Assembly: GCA_009908325.1 (NCBI GenBank)
Contig: JAAAPI010000200.1
Coordinates: 1 to 44,318 of the forward strand
Direction of reading: 5' to 3'
DNA length: 44,318 bases
Source of the DNA: Verrucomicrobiota bacterium
GTDB lineage: Bacteria; Verrucomicrobiota; Verrucomicrobiia; Opitutales; Coraliomargaritaceae
Below, in pieces: positions 16,457 through 26,405 of this stretch. The stretch's first letter is position 1, and every line of letters starts with the position of its first letter. Below the pieces are notes generated by a model. The model did no database searches. It saw only the letters and a program-made list of their open reading frames with translations, and had not been told where the DNA came from. The position numbers and the translations under genes were made by a program.

Positions 16457-16639
16457 GCACAAGGGAAGTGCTGATTGGTCCGGCGACTGGCGGATCTGGG
16501 GTCACCACCTACGTTTGTTCTTGATATCTGCATTTTGAGCTGCTTGTTCCAAGAGCGCCTTAAAGGTCATTCCGGGAGCATTGTCTCCGTCGGAATGGGG
16601 GACTTTTTTCTGCGATCGGAATTGACATCGCCCAGCCTA

Positions 16640-16658
16640 TGTTTACTCCTTGTAAACA
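16640..16658 (+). promoter_or_regulatory. Candidate HigA operator
   Basis: A perfect palindrome, TGTTTAC-TCCTT-GTAAACA, ends immediately before the higB ATG at 16659. TTGACA at 16622-16627 could be a -35 box, placing the palindrome over the -10/start region, where Xre-type antitoxins typically repress. Confidence 0.6.
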
Positions 16659-16976
16659 ATGCGAATTATTACGAAAGAGCGATTGCTTGATCTTGCCAAA
16701 GCCCATGCGGGTAGCCTGTCGAGCGTCAAACAATGGCTCTCCACCGTTCAAAGCGCCGTCTGGGGCGATTTCACCGACATACGAAATACTTTCAACTCAA
16801 CCGATCTGGTTCGCCTTGGCAGCGGGAACACTGTCTATGTATTCAATATCGGATCCTACCGCCTGATCGCCGCCATTCATTTTACCCCTAAGAACCCGAG
16901 CCGTGGTCGCGTCTATATCCGCGAGTTTCTCACGCACGCCGAATACGATAAGAACACTTGGAAAGAAAGGAACTAG
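16659..16976 (+). CDS. higB: HigB-type mRNA interferase toxin
   Basis: 105 residues of the RelE/HigB family: MRIITKERLLDLAKAHAGSL, then VYVFNIGSYRLIAAIHFTPK and VYIREFLTHAEYDKNTW. The RLIAAIHF strand and C-terminal HAEYDK (His/Tyr/Asp-Lys) match the host-inhibition-of-growth B fold that cuts ribosome-bound mRNA. It precedes higA by 3 nt, the toxin-first order typical of this family. Confidence 0.9.
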   Translation: MRIITKERLLDLAKAHAGSLSSVKQWLSTVQSAVWGDFTDIRNTFNSTDLVRLGSGNTVYVFNIGSYRLIAAIHFTPKNPSRGRVYIREFLTHAEYDKNTWKERN

Positions 16977-16979
16977 ACC

Positions 16980-17414
16980 ATGACAATACTCATCAACCGT
17001 CATACGCCGCTGCCCGCAACTTACGAGGGGCTCGTTGCCGCTTTCATGCCGCGCCCGATCCACGACAAGGTGGGGCACGACAACACGCTTGCCGTCATCG
17101 ATGCGATGGCCGGGCGTGAACTCAATGCAGACCAGGAGGAATACCTGGATCTGCTCTCCACCTTGTTCGAGGCTTACGAGGACGAGATCCTCAAGGACGA
17201 ACTCGCATCCTTGCCTCGGGGAGTGGCGATGCTCCAATACCTTTGTCAGGAAAACGGGATCAGCGGAGTCGAACTCGGTCGGATTCTCGATGTGGGCCGT
17301 GCCCAGGCTTCTTTGCTTCTCAAGGGTGAACGAAATTTGACCGTGCCCCACCTGCAACGCCTTTCTGAGCATTTCAAGGTCTCGTCGGAACTGTTCATCC
17401 AGAAGCGCCAATAG
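16980..17414 (+). CDS. higA: HigA-type antitoxin, Xre family
   Basis: 144 residues with an N-terminal toxin-binding part and a C-terminal helix-turn-helix: MLQYLCQENGISGVELGRIL, then DVGRAQASLLLKGERNLTVPHL. Such antitoxins repress the higBA promoter; the palindrome at 16640-16658 is the probable target. After it, 17415-17722 holds degenerate repeat sequence (see the tRNA-tail elements). Confidence 0.9.
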   Translation: MTILINRHTPLPATYEGLVAAFMPRPIHDKVGHDNTLAVIDAMAGRELNADQEEYLDLLSTLFEAYEDEILKDELASLPRGVAMLQYLCQENGISGVELGRILDVGRAQASLLLKGERNLTVPHLQRLSEHFKVSSELFIQKRQ

Positions 17415-17570
17415 ATCCTATGAGCGTGGGGCGAAACTGCGCGACAATGAAGGAACTGCTCTTCCCCGCTTGCCTCCCCTGCGCCTGGGCTGCCGAGTGC
17501 GACTGGCGGAAATCCATTTAACCGAAGCCATACCAGAATGAAAGCGACCAAACCAAAAACCAGCAATAGA

Positions 17571-17722
17571 CCGTCCAACGTATTGGTTCTCATCCCTCGC
17601 TCGCTGCGCGAGTGGATAGCTTGGGCTTGCCCGGGCGTAGTTCAAAGAGGTGTTGTGGAGTCCGGCTCTGCTGCGCGACGCCGGGACAGGTTTCGTTTCG
17701 GCAACAAGTTTTCGACGAAGCC
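17571..17722 (-). repeat. Degenerate extra unit of the tRNA-tail element
   Basis: Read on the minus strand, the sequence after the tRNA-Ser tail copy begins GGCTTCG and then degenerates. Near 17571-17612 it resembles the conserved middle of the unit next to the tRNA: a CTCGC-GCA-GCGAG hairpin (17600-17612), the GAGGGATGAGAAC linker, a CCAA-TACG-TTGG hairpin and ACGG. The core after ACGG and any terminal tail copy are absent, so it looks like a truncated older unit. Confidence 0.55.
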
Positions 17723-17741
17723 TGGCGGAGAAGGAGGGATT
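17723..17741 (-). repeat. 19-nt copy of the tRNA-Ser 3' end
   Basis: On the minus strand it reads AATCCCTCCTTCTCCGCCA, identical to positions A58-A76 (half T-arm, acceptor, discriminator, CCA) of the tRNA-Ser at 17862-17951. The copy lacks the 5' acceptor strand, so it is not a second tRNA. Confidence 0.9.
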
Positions 17742-17951
<210 letters not shown>

Positions 17952-18072
17952 TTAGAGTTGTTAGTAGAAAGATGATTCATAGAGCTTTGACAAGACCCAA
18001 CTAAATTAACCTGCAAATTTAGCTTGATATGAATAAGAACCTACGTCTTGTTCATATTCGAAATGTAAGAAA

Positions 18073-18146
<74 letters not shown>

Positions 18147-18148
18147 TT

Positions 18149-18646
18149 CTAAGAAGCCAACAGTTTTTGCCGAATTTTCTCAAAAAGTGAACTTTTGGTT
18201 TTCTGGTTTTTTTGCGACTCACGTCTGTTTAGTTGCTCCTGATCAACCACCTGTGGCTTGTGGGACGGATCGGCAGCGGTCGGAGGTTGTTGCACGGCCC
18301 CGTCCGCTTTCGGTTTGCCTTCTTTTTTCTTCGATAAACTCCTTTCTATCTTTGCCTTCCGCAGTTGATCCAAAACGTGTCGATCAAGGAGTGGTTTGCG
18401 AAAAAGAATGTTCATTCGACTGAGGCAAATCGCAAGGATGTCCGAATTGAGTGAAACTAAGCGCCCAGCGAACGGATGAAGCGGGAGGAAGGCTTTGACA
18501 ATGACGAGCAACCGCTCTCCGTATTTCCAATTTTCGTTCAAATCAAAGTACGATTGGTGGAGGCTATCACCTGCCCCGGGGATTTCAAGAGACCAGCCGA
18601 TTATCGAGGCGAAATACCTCCGGTCCGCTGATGCGAATGCGCTCAA
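18149..18646 (-). CDS. Hypothetical ORF overlapping the end of the RES gene
   Basis: A 165-codon frame directly after tRNA-Cys, on the opposite strand. The first ~21 codons overlap the RES toxin gene, so a true start (if any) is probably further in. The C-terminal half is very charged and Lys/Gln/Pro-rich (KAKIERSLSKKKEGKPKADG, then SHKPQVVDQEQLNRRESQKN), ending FEKIRQKLLAS. No domain is recognised. It could be a small regulatory or remnant protein, or non-coding. Confidence 0.3.
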   Translation of the reverse strand: MSAFASADRRYFASIIGWSLEIPGAGDSLHQSYFDLNENWKYGERLLVIVKAFLPLHPFAGRLVSLNSDILAICLSRMNILFRKPLLDRHVLDQLRKAKIERSLSKKKEGKPKADGAVQQPPTAADPSHKPQVVDQEQLNRRESQKNQKTKSSLFEKIRQKLLAS

Positions 18647-19052
18647 ACTTCGGGTGGGTCGGGTTGATCAAAATGTTCTGCTCGGTGGGGATGACGGCAC
18701 TGGGCACCCGGAGGGCCAGGCTGCGGGCATCCTGGATCCAAGCATCGCCAACCTGTCGGGGATGCTCCACCGGAAACGGCGCATTTAACGGGCCATTGCT
18801 TTGAGAGTCGACGATGGATACATCCTCCATGCGGGCAGCGGGTATGTGGGCGGAAAAGGCAACGAGTTCCGGCGCAGTCCGGGTTTGATCGAGATGCACT
18901 AAAATTTCCAAGAGGGCGAGGGATAGGCTCTGGCTCGCGTAGACGACGCGCATGCCCCGGCTATTCCAACGCCCACCGAAGCGGTAGGCACCTTCACCAT
19001 CCCATGCATCAGCGGCGCGTCGCGCTTTGACCAAGCGCCAGCAGCGGATCAT
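18585..19052 (-). CDS. RES-domain toxin
   Basis: 155 residues. RES-family features: MIRCWRLVKARRAADAWDGE, GRWNSRGMRVVYASQSLSLA (Arg and Tyr/Ser of the NAD-pocket) and LEILVHLD. RES toxins degrade NAD+ through an ADP-ribosyl-transferase-like fold. ATG 19052, preceded by TGAGG, is chosen because upstream in-frame starts (19067, 19073) would overlap the antitoxin gene further. It forms a pair with the Xre/DUF2384 protein 7 nt upstream. Confidence 0.88.
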   Translation of the reverse strand: MIRCWRLVKARRAADAWDGEGAYRFGGRWNSRGMRVVYASQSLSLALLEILVHLDQTRTAPELVAFSAHIPAARMEDVSIVDSQSNGPLNAPFPVEHPRQVGDAWIQDARSLALRVPSAVIPTEQNILINPTHPKFERIRISGPEVFRLDNRLVS

Positions 19053-19059
19053 AGCCGCC

Positions 19060-19500
19060 TCAGGCATAGACACCGTACTCGAGACGGCCGATCAAATCTT
19101 CGACTTCCCGTGCACCGATCTCCGTCTCGGCAAAATCCAGCGGCGTTTGCCCAGCCAGGGCAGGCGCCGGGCTGGCCAGCCAACTCCGCGCGGCAGCCTC
19201 GTCGCCATCGAAGAGATCGACGGTTTTCCAGAAGAGTCGGGCGTAGCGGATGATTCGATCCCCATGATCCCGATCCAGTGGCTTTTGATCCACCCGCCTA
19301 CGGGCCAGCGTCGCCGTGGATAAGCCGACCTTTCCTGCAAGCGCCTCCACGGGTAGGCCGAGCATTGCCCGCAGCGCATCAAACTCACCGACGGGCAGCC
19401 CATCGAGAACGCGTGCGACCCAATAGCCGGGTTGCTCCAAATCTTCGGTATGGACTTCTTCGACCACCCAGTCGACTGGCTCTTGTTCTTTGTATTTCAT
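19060..19500 (-). CDS. Xre/ParS-type antitoxin (DUF2384)
   Basis: 146 residues. An N-terminal helix-turn-helix-like region (EFDALRAMLGLPVEALAGKV, then GLSTATLARRR) is followed by the DUF2384 toxin-binding part: DRIIRYARLFWKTVDLFDGD, then AARSWLASPAPALAGQTPLD and the ARE.EDLIGRLEYGVYA end. It neutralises the RES toxin and probably represses the operon. The open frame continues past a second ATG at 19518 into the rseP side; ATG 19500 is used, with an AGG about 9 nt upstream. Confidence 0.88.
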   Translation of the reverse strand: MKYKEQEPVDWVVEEVHTEDLEQPGYWVARVLDGLPVGEFDALRAMLGLPVEALAGKVGLSTATLARRRVDQKPLDRDHGDRIIRYARLFWKTVDLFDGDEAAARSWLASPAPALAGQTPLDFAETEIGAREVEDLIGRLEYGVYA

Positions 19501-19526
19501 TTGATACCTAAAGAACATATCAAATG
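19498..19526 (-). promoter_or_regulatory. Candidate operator of the RES-Xre operon
   Basis: Perfect 9-bp inverted repeat CATTTGATA (19498-19506) and TATCAAATG (19518-19526) with 11 bp between, centred on the antitoxin start region. Placement suggests autoregulation by the Xre protein. Confidence 0.55.
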
Positions 19527-19580
19527 AAGTTTCGTCAAGTATTTTTTCAGGCAGAATGATGACAAACTGAATCATTCTGC

Positions 19581-21014
19581 TTAGGGCGCAGCTTCTTCTG
19601 GTGGGGTAGATTTTTCCGGTGCGGGTTCATCATCAATCAATCCGATGTCGCGACCCACGCGACCGACGTCAAAGAAGCTCACGTAGAGCACGAAACAAAG
19701 CAGCAGAACCATGAAGGCACCCTGCACATTTTCCATAAGCTTTTGGGGCAGGGGACGCCCGATCACCTTCGAAATTGTGGCAAAGAGCATGTGCCCGCCA
19801 TCCAGCACGGGTATAGGAAGCAGGTTGAAAATAGCCAGATTCACATTGATCAGGGCCAACATCCAGAGCAGGTCAATGAAGCCGATCTGCGCCATGCGGG
19901 TCAAGCCATGCACGATGCCGACCGGGCCGCTCATGTTTTTGACCCGTACGTCGGAGTTTTTATGGATGAGCGCATAGAGCGTCATTTTCATCGTCTCGGC
20001 AAAGCGGTAGAGCTGTTCGATCGGGTTGTAGTGAACGCGCTCGGTTTTATACTGGAAGTCGTAGGCGAAGCCGAAGCGCGGGCTCGTCTCGCCTTCTTTA
20101 ATCCGAGGCCGGATAGGGAGGGTAACTTCCTTGCCCTTGCGTTCGACGGTCACCTCGATCGTGCGGTCGCCGTGATTCGCGAGATAGGTGTTGAGGAAGG
20201 CCCCGGAGACAATTTCTTCGCCGTCCAGTTTGATTAGGCGGTCTCCGGGTAATAGACCGGCCTCGATCGCTGGCATATCGGGTTCGAGGCGCACGACAAT
20301 CGGTGCCGAGGTTTCATCGGTCTCCGGTTCGACGCCGATATAGCGCATCCGCTCGCTGGAGACGAGTTCCGGATAAACGGTGAAACTCAATTCGGAATCG
20401 CCGCGCAACACGCCCACCTCCACCTCACGCCGTCCGTTTTCACCGGCTTCCTTGCCGACTCCGGTTGCAATGGCATTCTGAAAATACCACCAATCCGGCA
20501 CGCGGTTTCCATCGATACGGTAAATGGTATCTCCCGGTTGAATTCCGGCGACATAGGCGGGACCCGGCACGGTCTCCCCCTCGGCGTTGCGGATCTCTTG
20601 GGCCACATGGCCCACTGTGGTGGATTTGACGATCTCGCGGCCGACGCCCCAGAGCACGAGCGAAAGAACCAGGGCAAAGAGGATATTGAAGACGGCACCC
20701 ATCACCGCCACGATCATCTTATCGGCGTAGGAAATGGGGGGCAGTTTGCTGGCCTCATCCTCCTCGCCGCCTTCAAGACGGCCCATATCGGCCAACTGGG
20801 GGAGTGAGACGTAGCCGCCCAGCGGGAATAGCGATAGGCGGAAGTCGGTCCCGTTGCGATGCCAGCCGAAAAGCCGTGGCCCGAAGCCGATGGAGAAGCG
20901 GTCGGCCACGAGACCGCGCTTTTTGGCGGCGATAAAATGCCCAAGCTCGTGTATGAATATGGAAAAACCCAGCGCAAAGAGAGCCAGCGCGATGTAGAGA
21001 ATAGCAGAGATCAT
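19581..21014 (-). CDS. rseP: RIP metalloprotease RseP (site-2 protease)
   Basis: 477 residues, M50 family. HELGHF (His22, Glu23, His26) in the first membrane helix and LLPIPVLDGGHML near the C-terminus supply the zinc ligands; GFGPRLFGW and two PDZ-like segments (AGIQPGDTIYRIDG, AGLLPGDRLIKLDGEEI) lie between. It cleaves membrane-bound anti-sigma factors and clears signal peptides. It overlaps dxr by 4 nt and is the last gene of the uppS-cdsA-dxr-rseP operon. Confidence 0.94.
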   Translation of the reverse strand: MISAILYIALALFALGFSIFIHELGHFIAAKKRGLVADRFSIGFGPRLFGWHRNGTDFRLSLFPLGGYVSLPQLADMGRLEGGEEDEASKLPPISYADKMIVAVMGAVFNILFALVLSLVLWGVGREIVKSTTVGHVAQEIRNAEGETVPGPAYVAGIQPGDTIYRIDGNRVPDWWYFQNAIATGVGKEAGENGRREVEVGVLRGDSELSFTVYPELVSSERMRYIGVEPETDETSAPIVVRLEPDMPAIEAGLLPGDRLIKLDGEEIVSGAFLNTYLANHGDRTIEVTVERKGKEVTLPIRPRIKEGETSPRFGFAYDFQYKTERVHYNPIEQLYRFAETMKMTLYALIHKNSDVRVKNMSGPVGIVHGLTRMAQIGFIDLLWMLALINVNLAIFNLLPIPVLDGGHMLFATISKVIGRPLPQKLMENVQGAFMVLLLCFVLYVSFFDVGRVGRDIGLIDDEPAPEKSTPPEEAAP

Positions 21015-22171
21015 GATGAAAAAGTTTGTTTGCGGGCCCGATCCCGCGTGGCCGCGTCGGTTTCCAGAAGCTGGTCAAGGCTGGGAGACGGGCGGTTTTC
21101 TGTCGAAGTAAGACAATGCTCGATCAATTTGGGGATTTCAAGGTAAGCAATCTCTTTTGCCAGAAAGCGCTCAACTGCGATTTCGTTGGCCGCGTTGAAT
21201 ATAGCCGGGGCCGCGCCACTGGCGTTGAGCGCATCGTAGGCGAGCCGCAGGCAGGGGTAGCGGGCATAGTCGGGCGCTTTGAAATCGAGCGAGAAAGGAT
21301 TTGTGAAATCGGTCGTTGCCTCCACGGCGGACGCGCGCTCGGGGTAGAGCAGGCAGTGTTGGATGGCAAAGGTCATGGAGGGCGGGCTGAGCTGGGCAAG
21401 AATCGAGCCGTCGATAAACTGCACGAATGAGTGCACGACGCTTTGCGGGTGGATGACCACCTTCAGCCGGTCCGGCTCCAGATCAAAGAGCCAGTGCGCC
21501 TCGATCAATTCGAGTCCCTTGTTCGCCATAGTGGCAGAATCCACCGTAATTTTGGGGCCCATCGACCAATTAGGGTGCTGGGTCGCCATGTCGGGAGTCA
21601 CGCGGGCCAGGGTGTCGAGGGGGCTGTCACGGAACTGGCCGCCAGAGGCGGTCAGGATGAGTTTGTCGAGTTGCTCGGCCGGGTGCCCTTGCAGGCATTG
21701 AAAAATGGCGTTGTGCTCGCTGTCGGTGGGGAGCAGCTGCACGCCTTTGCGGCGGGCGGCTTCCATGACATGGGCGCCGCCCAGCACAAGTAGTTCTTTA
21801 TTGGCCAGGGCGATGTCCTTGCCCGCCTCAATGGCGGCGAGGGCGGGCCGGAGCCCGGCGGCACCAACCACCGCGATGAGCACGATATCCGCTTCTGCAA
21901 GGGTGGCGAGCGCTTCGAGGCCTTCTGCGCCGCTACTCAGTTGCGTTGCGCCGGGAAATTCGTCGCTCTGTCTGGCTTGTCGGTAGGCGTCCCCGGAGTT
22001 GAGCACAGCGTGGGGCACAGCAAACTCGCGGCAGATTTCGGCCAGTGCCTGACCATTGCTCTGCGCGGCCACGCCAACCAGCTGCAGGCGGTCGGTGTGC
22101 GCCCGAAGGACACGCAGGGTGCTGCTACCGATTGAGCCGGTGGCCCCGAGTAAGACGACTTTTTTTCTCAA
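21011..22171 (-). CDS. dxr: 1-deoxy-D-xylulose 5-phosphate reductoisomerase
   Basis: 386 residues. NADPH fold GATGSIGSSTL (9-19), ANKELLVLGG, TDSEHNAIFQCL and MGPKITVDSATMANKGLEL are all diagnostic. It performs the second step of the MEP isoprenoid pathway. It overlaps cdsA and rseP by 4 nt each. Confidence 0.95.
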   Translation of the reverse strand: MRKKVVLLGATGSIGSSTLRVLRAHTDRLQLVGVAAQSNGQALAEICREFAVPHAVLNSGDAYRQARQSDEFPGATQLSSGAEGLEALATLAEADIVLIAVVGAAGLRPALAAIEAGKDIALANKELLVLGGAHVMEAARRKGVQLLPTDSEHNAIFQCLQGHPAEQLDKLILTASGGQFRDSPLDTLARVTPDMATQHPNWSMGPKITVDSATMANKGLELIEAHWLFDLEPDRLKVVIHPQSVVHSFVQFIDGSILAQLSPPSMTFAIQHCLLYPERASAVEATTDFTNPFSLDFKAPDYARYPCLRLAYDALNASGAAPAIFNAANEIAVERFLAKEIAYLEIPKLIEHCLTSTENRPSPSLDQLLETDAATRDRARKQTFSS

Positions 22172-22998
22172 AACAGTGTGTATTTAAACAGTAAATACCC
22201 CAGCGGCGCGGTCAGGATGAGGCTGTCGGTCAGGTCGAAAATGCCCCCGATCCCGGGGATGAATTTCCCCGAGTCTTTCACATCGGCCTGGCGCTTGAAG
22301 GCGGACTCAACCAGATCGGACGCGATGGAGGCGATAGCGATCGGGATGGCGATGAGGGCGCAAAGCCACCAGGACATGCCCGCCGGGGCAAGCTCGTGGA
22401 AGACACCGGCGAGGATAATGCCGATAAGCATGGAAAAGACGACGCCACCGGCCGCGCCCTCATAGGTCTTTTTCGGGCTGATTACGGAGAGCGGTGTTTT
22501 GCCGACCTGCATGCCGACCAGGAGTCCGCCGACATCCGCGCACTTGGCCACCGCGACGACCCAGACGGCCAGAAACATACCGGTCGCGGCGCTTTCGCCC
22601 TGGAATTCGGCGAGTTTCACCGTTTTGATGAGGAAGTGCAGCAGGTAGGGCACGTAGAGCAGGCCAAACAGCGTCGGCACAAAGCTGCGCAGCCGCCCGG
22701 CCTGCAAATCGAGCCGAATAATCGTCAGCGTGAGGAAAAGGAAGCAAAGCACGAAGAGGTCGTTGCCCGAGTCCACGCCGCCGAGGTAATAGGCACCTAC
22801 CGTGATGACAAGGCCAGCCGTCAGGCCGATTCCTTTCATCGGGGTGAGCCCCATTTTCTCGAATAATTGATAAAGCTCCAACTGGGTGAAAAAAGCCAGC
22901 AGAGCGATTAGAAATACGCCGGCGTGAACGCCGAATAACCACAGGGAGACGGCAAGAATCGACCAAAGTAGGGCAAAGCTGAAAATCCGTTGCTGCAT
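22168..22998 (-). CDS. cdsA: Phosphatidate cytidylyltransferase
   Basis: 276 residues, polytopic (about 7-8 helices). The CDP-DAG synthase signature near the C-terminus is SDLVESAFKRQADVKDSGKF, then IPGIGGIFDLTDSL, with the preceding SPKKTYEGAAGG. It makes CDP-diacylglycerol, the substrate for pgsA at 31752 and for PS synthesis upstream of psd. It starts 9 nt after uppS. Confidence 0.93.
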   Translation of the reverse strand: MQQRIFSFALLWSILAVSLWLFGVHAGVFLIALLAFFTQLELYQLFEKMGLTPMKGIGLTAGLVITVGAYYLGGVDSGNDLFVLCFLFLTLTIIRLDLQAGRLRSFVPTLFGLLYVPYLLHFLIKTVKLAEFQGESAATGMFLAVWVVAVAKCADVGGLLVGMQVGKTPLSVISPKKTYEGAAGGVVFSMLIGIILAGVFHELAPAGMSWWLCALIAIPIAIASIASDLVESAFKRQADVKDSGKFIPGIGGIFDLTDSLILTAPLGYLLFKYTLF

Positions 22999-23007
22999 TG
23001 GAACAGG

Positions 23008-23754
23008 TTAGGGGTGGGTGAGGTTGGTCGACGGCACGAGTTGCTCAGCCGTTTTCCCGTAGCGACGCTCGCGGGAAGCGTATTCGGACAAAGCATTCTT
23101 GAATTCGGCTTCATCAAAATCCGGCCAAAGTACCCGACTGAGGTAGATTTCGGCGTAGGCGGACTGGAGAAGCAGGAAGTTGCTCAGCCGTGATTCGCCG
23201 GATGTGCGGATAACAAGGTCCGGGTCGGGCATCTCACCCGTGTAAAGATACTCGCGAAGGGTGCCGTAGTCCAGGTCGGCGGGGTCGAGGTCACCGATTC
23301 GGGCTGCTTCGGCGATGGCCCGGGCGGCGTCAACGATCTCGGTGCGCGACCCGTAGTTGAGCGCGAGGCCTAGCGTGTAGACTTCAAAGTGCTGCGTAGC
23401 CGCCTCCGCCTCCCGGAGACGCGCTTGGATCGATTCGGGCAACTCGCGGTAGCGACCGATGACGCGCAGGCGGATTTGTCGCTTCATCAACTCGGGCAGT
23501 TGTTCGCGCAAAAAACGATCAAGCAAATTCATCAATGCATCGACCTCATCCTGCGGGCGGTTCCAGTTTTCCACGCTGAAGGCATAGAGGGTGAGATGGG
23601 TGACCCCGTTTGCCTGTGCCGCCTTGAGGCAGCGTTTGACCGCCTCGGCCCCACGGCGGTGCCCTTCGATGCGCGGCAAGCCATGCTGCTTCGCCCAGCG
23701 CCCGTTGCCATCCATGATGATGGCGACATGTTGTGGAAGGTTCTTTTGGATCAT
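23008..23754 (-). CDS. uppS: Isoprenyl (undecaprenyl) diphosphate synthase
   Basis: 248 residues. HVAIIMDGNGRWAK (Asp15 and GNGR) at the N-terminus, GHRRGAEAV, TLYAFSVENWNRP, and a C-terminal PDLVIRTSGESRLSNFLLLQ are the cis-prenyltransferase signatures. It makes the lipid carrier for cell-wall precursors. First gene of the operon; a promoter is expected in the 130-bp gap 23755-23884. Confidence 0.95.
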   Translation of the reverse strand: MIQKNLPQHVAIIMDGNGRWAKQHGLPRIEGHRRGAEAVKRCLKAAQANGVTHLTLYAFSVENWNRPQDEVDALMNLLDRFLREQLPELMKRQIRLRVIGRYRELPESIQARLREAEAATQHFEVYTLGLALNYGSRTEIVDAARAIAEAARIGDLDPADLDYGTLREYLYTGEMPDPDLVIRTSGESRLSNFLLLQSAYAEIYLSRVLWPDFDEAEFKNALSEYASRERRYGKTAEQLVPSTNLTHP

Positions 23755-23884
23755 GTGGCTTTGAATCGGAGTGTGTCGGCGTCAGTCAGTTGGAGCGCCT
23801 GATAAGAAATCGGGAGGTCCCATCAAAACCGCCCTTTAAAAACATTTGCTCATGACGGCGCAAGGGTAGAGCACATGGCCCGAC

Positions 23885-24616
23885 TTAAATTTGAAAATCG
23901 CTGCCGCCCGTCACCTCATGCAGACCGCACTCCCGCTTGAGTCCGCCGAACCGGGTCGCTTCCTCGTTCATGCCCTCGCCCAGCTTTTTTGTGCTATGCC
24001 AGTCGCCCACCGAGACGTAGCCCTGTTCCCAGAGCGGGTGGTAGGGCAGGCCGTTTTCCGTCAAATAGTTATAGATGTCGCGGTCGTTCCAATCGATGAT
24101 CGGGTAAATTTTAGTCACCTTGTTTTGCACTTCGACGACACCGCGTTTCTCGCGCGTGCTGGACTGGGTCCGGCGCAGACCGGAGAGCCAGGCCGTCGCG
24201 CCGAGTTCTTTGACCGCCCTGTTCATCGGCTCCACTTTGTTGATTCGGTTGTAGCGTTCCAGGCCTTCCAAACCCTGCTCCCAGAGCTTCCCATAGAGCG
24301 CCTCCTGTTGCGCTGCAGTCTGCCTGGGTGTGTAGGTCTTGAGATTGAGGTTGAGCCGCTCCGTCAAATCCGCTGCAAAGGTGTAAGTGGCCGGAAAAAG
24401 GTAGCCCGTATCAACAAAAACAACCGGGATTTGAGGGATTTGGGTGGTCACCAAATGCAACATGACCGCACTCTGCACCCCAAAGCTCGTCGTCAAAACA
24501 AGCGCATCACCGTAGGTTCGATAGGCCCAGGCAATCCGCTCCGTCGCCGAGGCAAGTTCCAGATCGAAATCCGCTGAAGCATTCGGCGGCACTGTTTTGG
24601 TCTGTGTCATGCCCAT
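23885..24616 (-). CDS. cysH: Phosphoadenylyl-sulfate reductase
   Basis: 243 residues. [12 protein letters not shown] (PP-loop-like) and FVDTGYLFP (substrate site) lie in the first half, and the single catalytic cysteine is in the C-terminal RECGLH. The CC..CxxC pattern of iron-sulfur APS reductases is absent, so this is the PAPS form using thioredoxin or glutaredoxin. ATG 24616 is chosen (a TTG at 24637 is the alternative; ATG 24610 is possible). No other sulfate-assimilation gene is in the window. Confidence 0.92.
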   Translation of the reverse strand: MGMTQTKTVPPNASADFDLELASATERIAWAYRTYGDALVLTTSFGVQSAVMLHLVTTQIPQIPVVFVDTGYLFPATYTFAADLTERLNLNLKTYTPRQTAAQQEALYGKLWEQGLEGLERYNRINKVEPMNRAVKELGATAWLSGLRRTQSSTREKRGVVEVQNKVTKIYPIIDWNDRDIYNYLTENGLPYHPLWEQGYVSVGDWHSTKKLGEGMNEEATRFGGLKRECGLHEVTGGSDFQI

Positions 24617-24667
24617 TAACTTTGGTTGTTGAGTCAAAAAGTCAAGAAACTCATTTACGAGTTTGAA

Positions 24668-24803
24668 GTGGCGTGCTCGCTTGCCATTTCGGCGAGCTCA
24701 AAGCCCTGAATTTGTCGAAGGGCGAGCGCCCGGGCAGGTCGGCTTGCAAAGCAACGTCTGGGCCAAGCAGATTTCAGGGAGTCCGCATAAGCGGACACGC
24801 CAC
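24668..24803. repeat. Palindrome-ended repeat (GTGGCGTG...CACGCCAC), copy 1
   Basis: It starts GTGGCGTGCTCGCTTGC and ends with hairpin GTCCGC-ATAA-GCGGAC followed by ACGCCAC. The same 17-bp left end and a homologous right end occur at 27828-27922. A GCCCT..AAGGGC hairpin lies inside. It is non-coding and probably a miniature mobile repeat. Confidence 0.7.
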
Positions 24804-24843
24804 GGTGAGTCCCTGCCAAAGAAAACGGGCTCTCTTTTCACAA

Positions 24844-25338
24844 TCACTCGCCTATCCAAACCAAATCGCCGGTCTCCACCCGCTCAAACAAACGAATCAC
24901 GTCGAGGTTGGTCATCTCCACGCAGCCGCCGCTGAAGGGTTGGCCGATGCGGCTTTCGTGGTTCGTCCCATGAATATAAATGTAGCGGGCAAAGGAATCG
25001 CAGCCGGGGCCACTGTTCTTTCCCGGCTCCAGACCGCGTAAACGAAGGATGCGGCTGGTGATTAAATTGTTCCGGGCTGTCTCCGGCGAGACCTCGGAAA
25101 AAAGCCGCCCAGTGGGCACTCGGCCCTTGAAAACCATTCCCCGTGGGGCACCCGCGCCGATTTTATCGCCGATACAGTGCAGCCCGGTCGGTGTGCCAAA
25201 GGATTCTGCCTGACAGGAAGGTGTATTTTTTGAGGTAGAGATGGGGAAATGCTCTGCGATTTCCTCCCCCAATATCAGCGCCATGGCCTGTTCCGCGATC
25301 GAGACAAGCAGGCATCGGTCCGTAGGCATGATTGACAT
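24844..25338 (-). CDS. L,D-transpeptidase (YkuD)
   Basis: 164 residues. The C-terminal YIYIHGTNHESRIGQPFSGG followed by CVEM is the YkuD catalytic motif (HGT...S-x-GC with catalytic Cys), then NLDVIRLFERVETGDLVWI. It cross-links peptidoglycan or anchors lipoproteins. No clear signal peptide is visible: the N-terminus (MSIMPTDRCLLVSIAEQAM) is only mildly hydrophobic. The start could be 25338 or 25329. It is divergent from asd across 47 bp. Confidence 0.88.
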   Translation of the reverse strand: MSIMPTDRCLLVSIAEQAMALILGEEIAEHFPISTSKNTPSCQAESFGTPTGLHCIGDKIGAGAPRGMVFKGRVPTGRLFSEVSPETARNNLITSRILRLRGLEPGKNSGPGCDSFARYIYIHGTNHESRIGQPFSGGCVEMTNLDVIRLFERVETGDLVWIGE

Positions 25339-25385
25339 TGCCCGGCAGTTTTGCTGGATACCCGACCGTTCCCTTACAAAATCAT

Positions 25386-26401
<1,016 letters not shown>

Positions 26402-26405
<4 letters not shown>

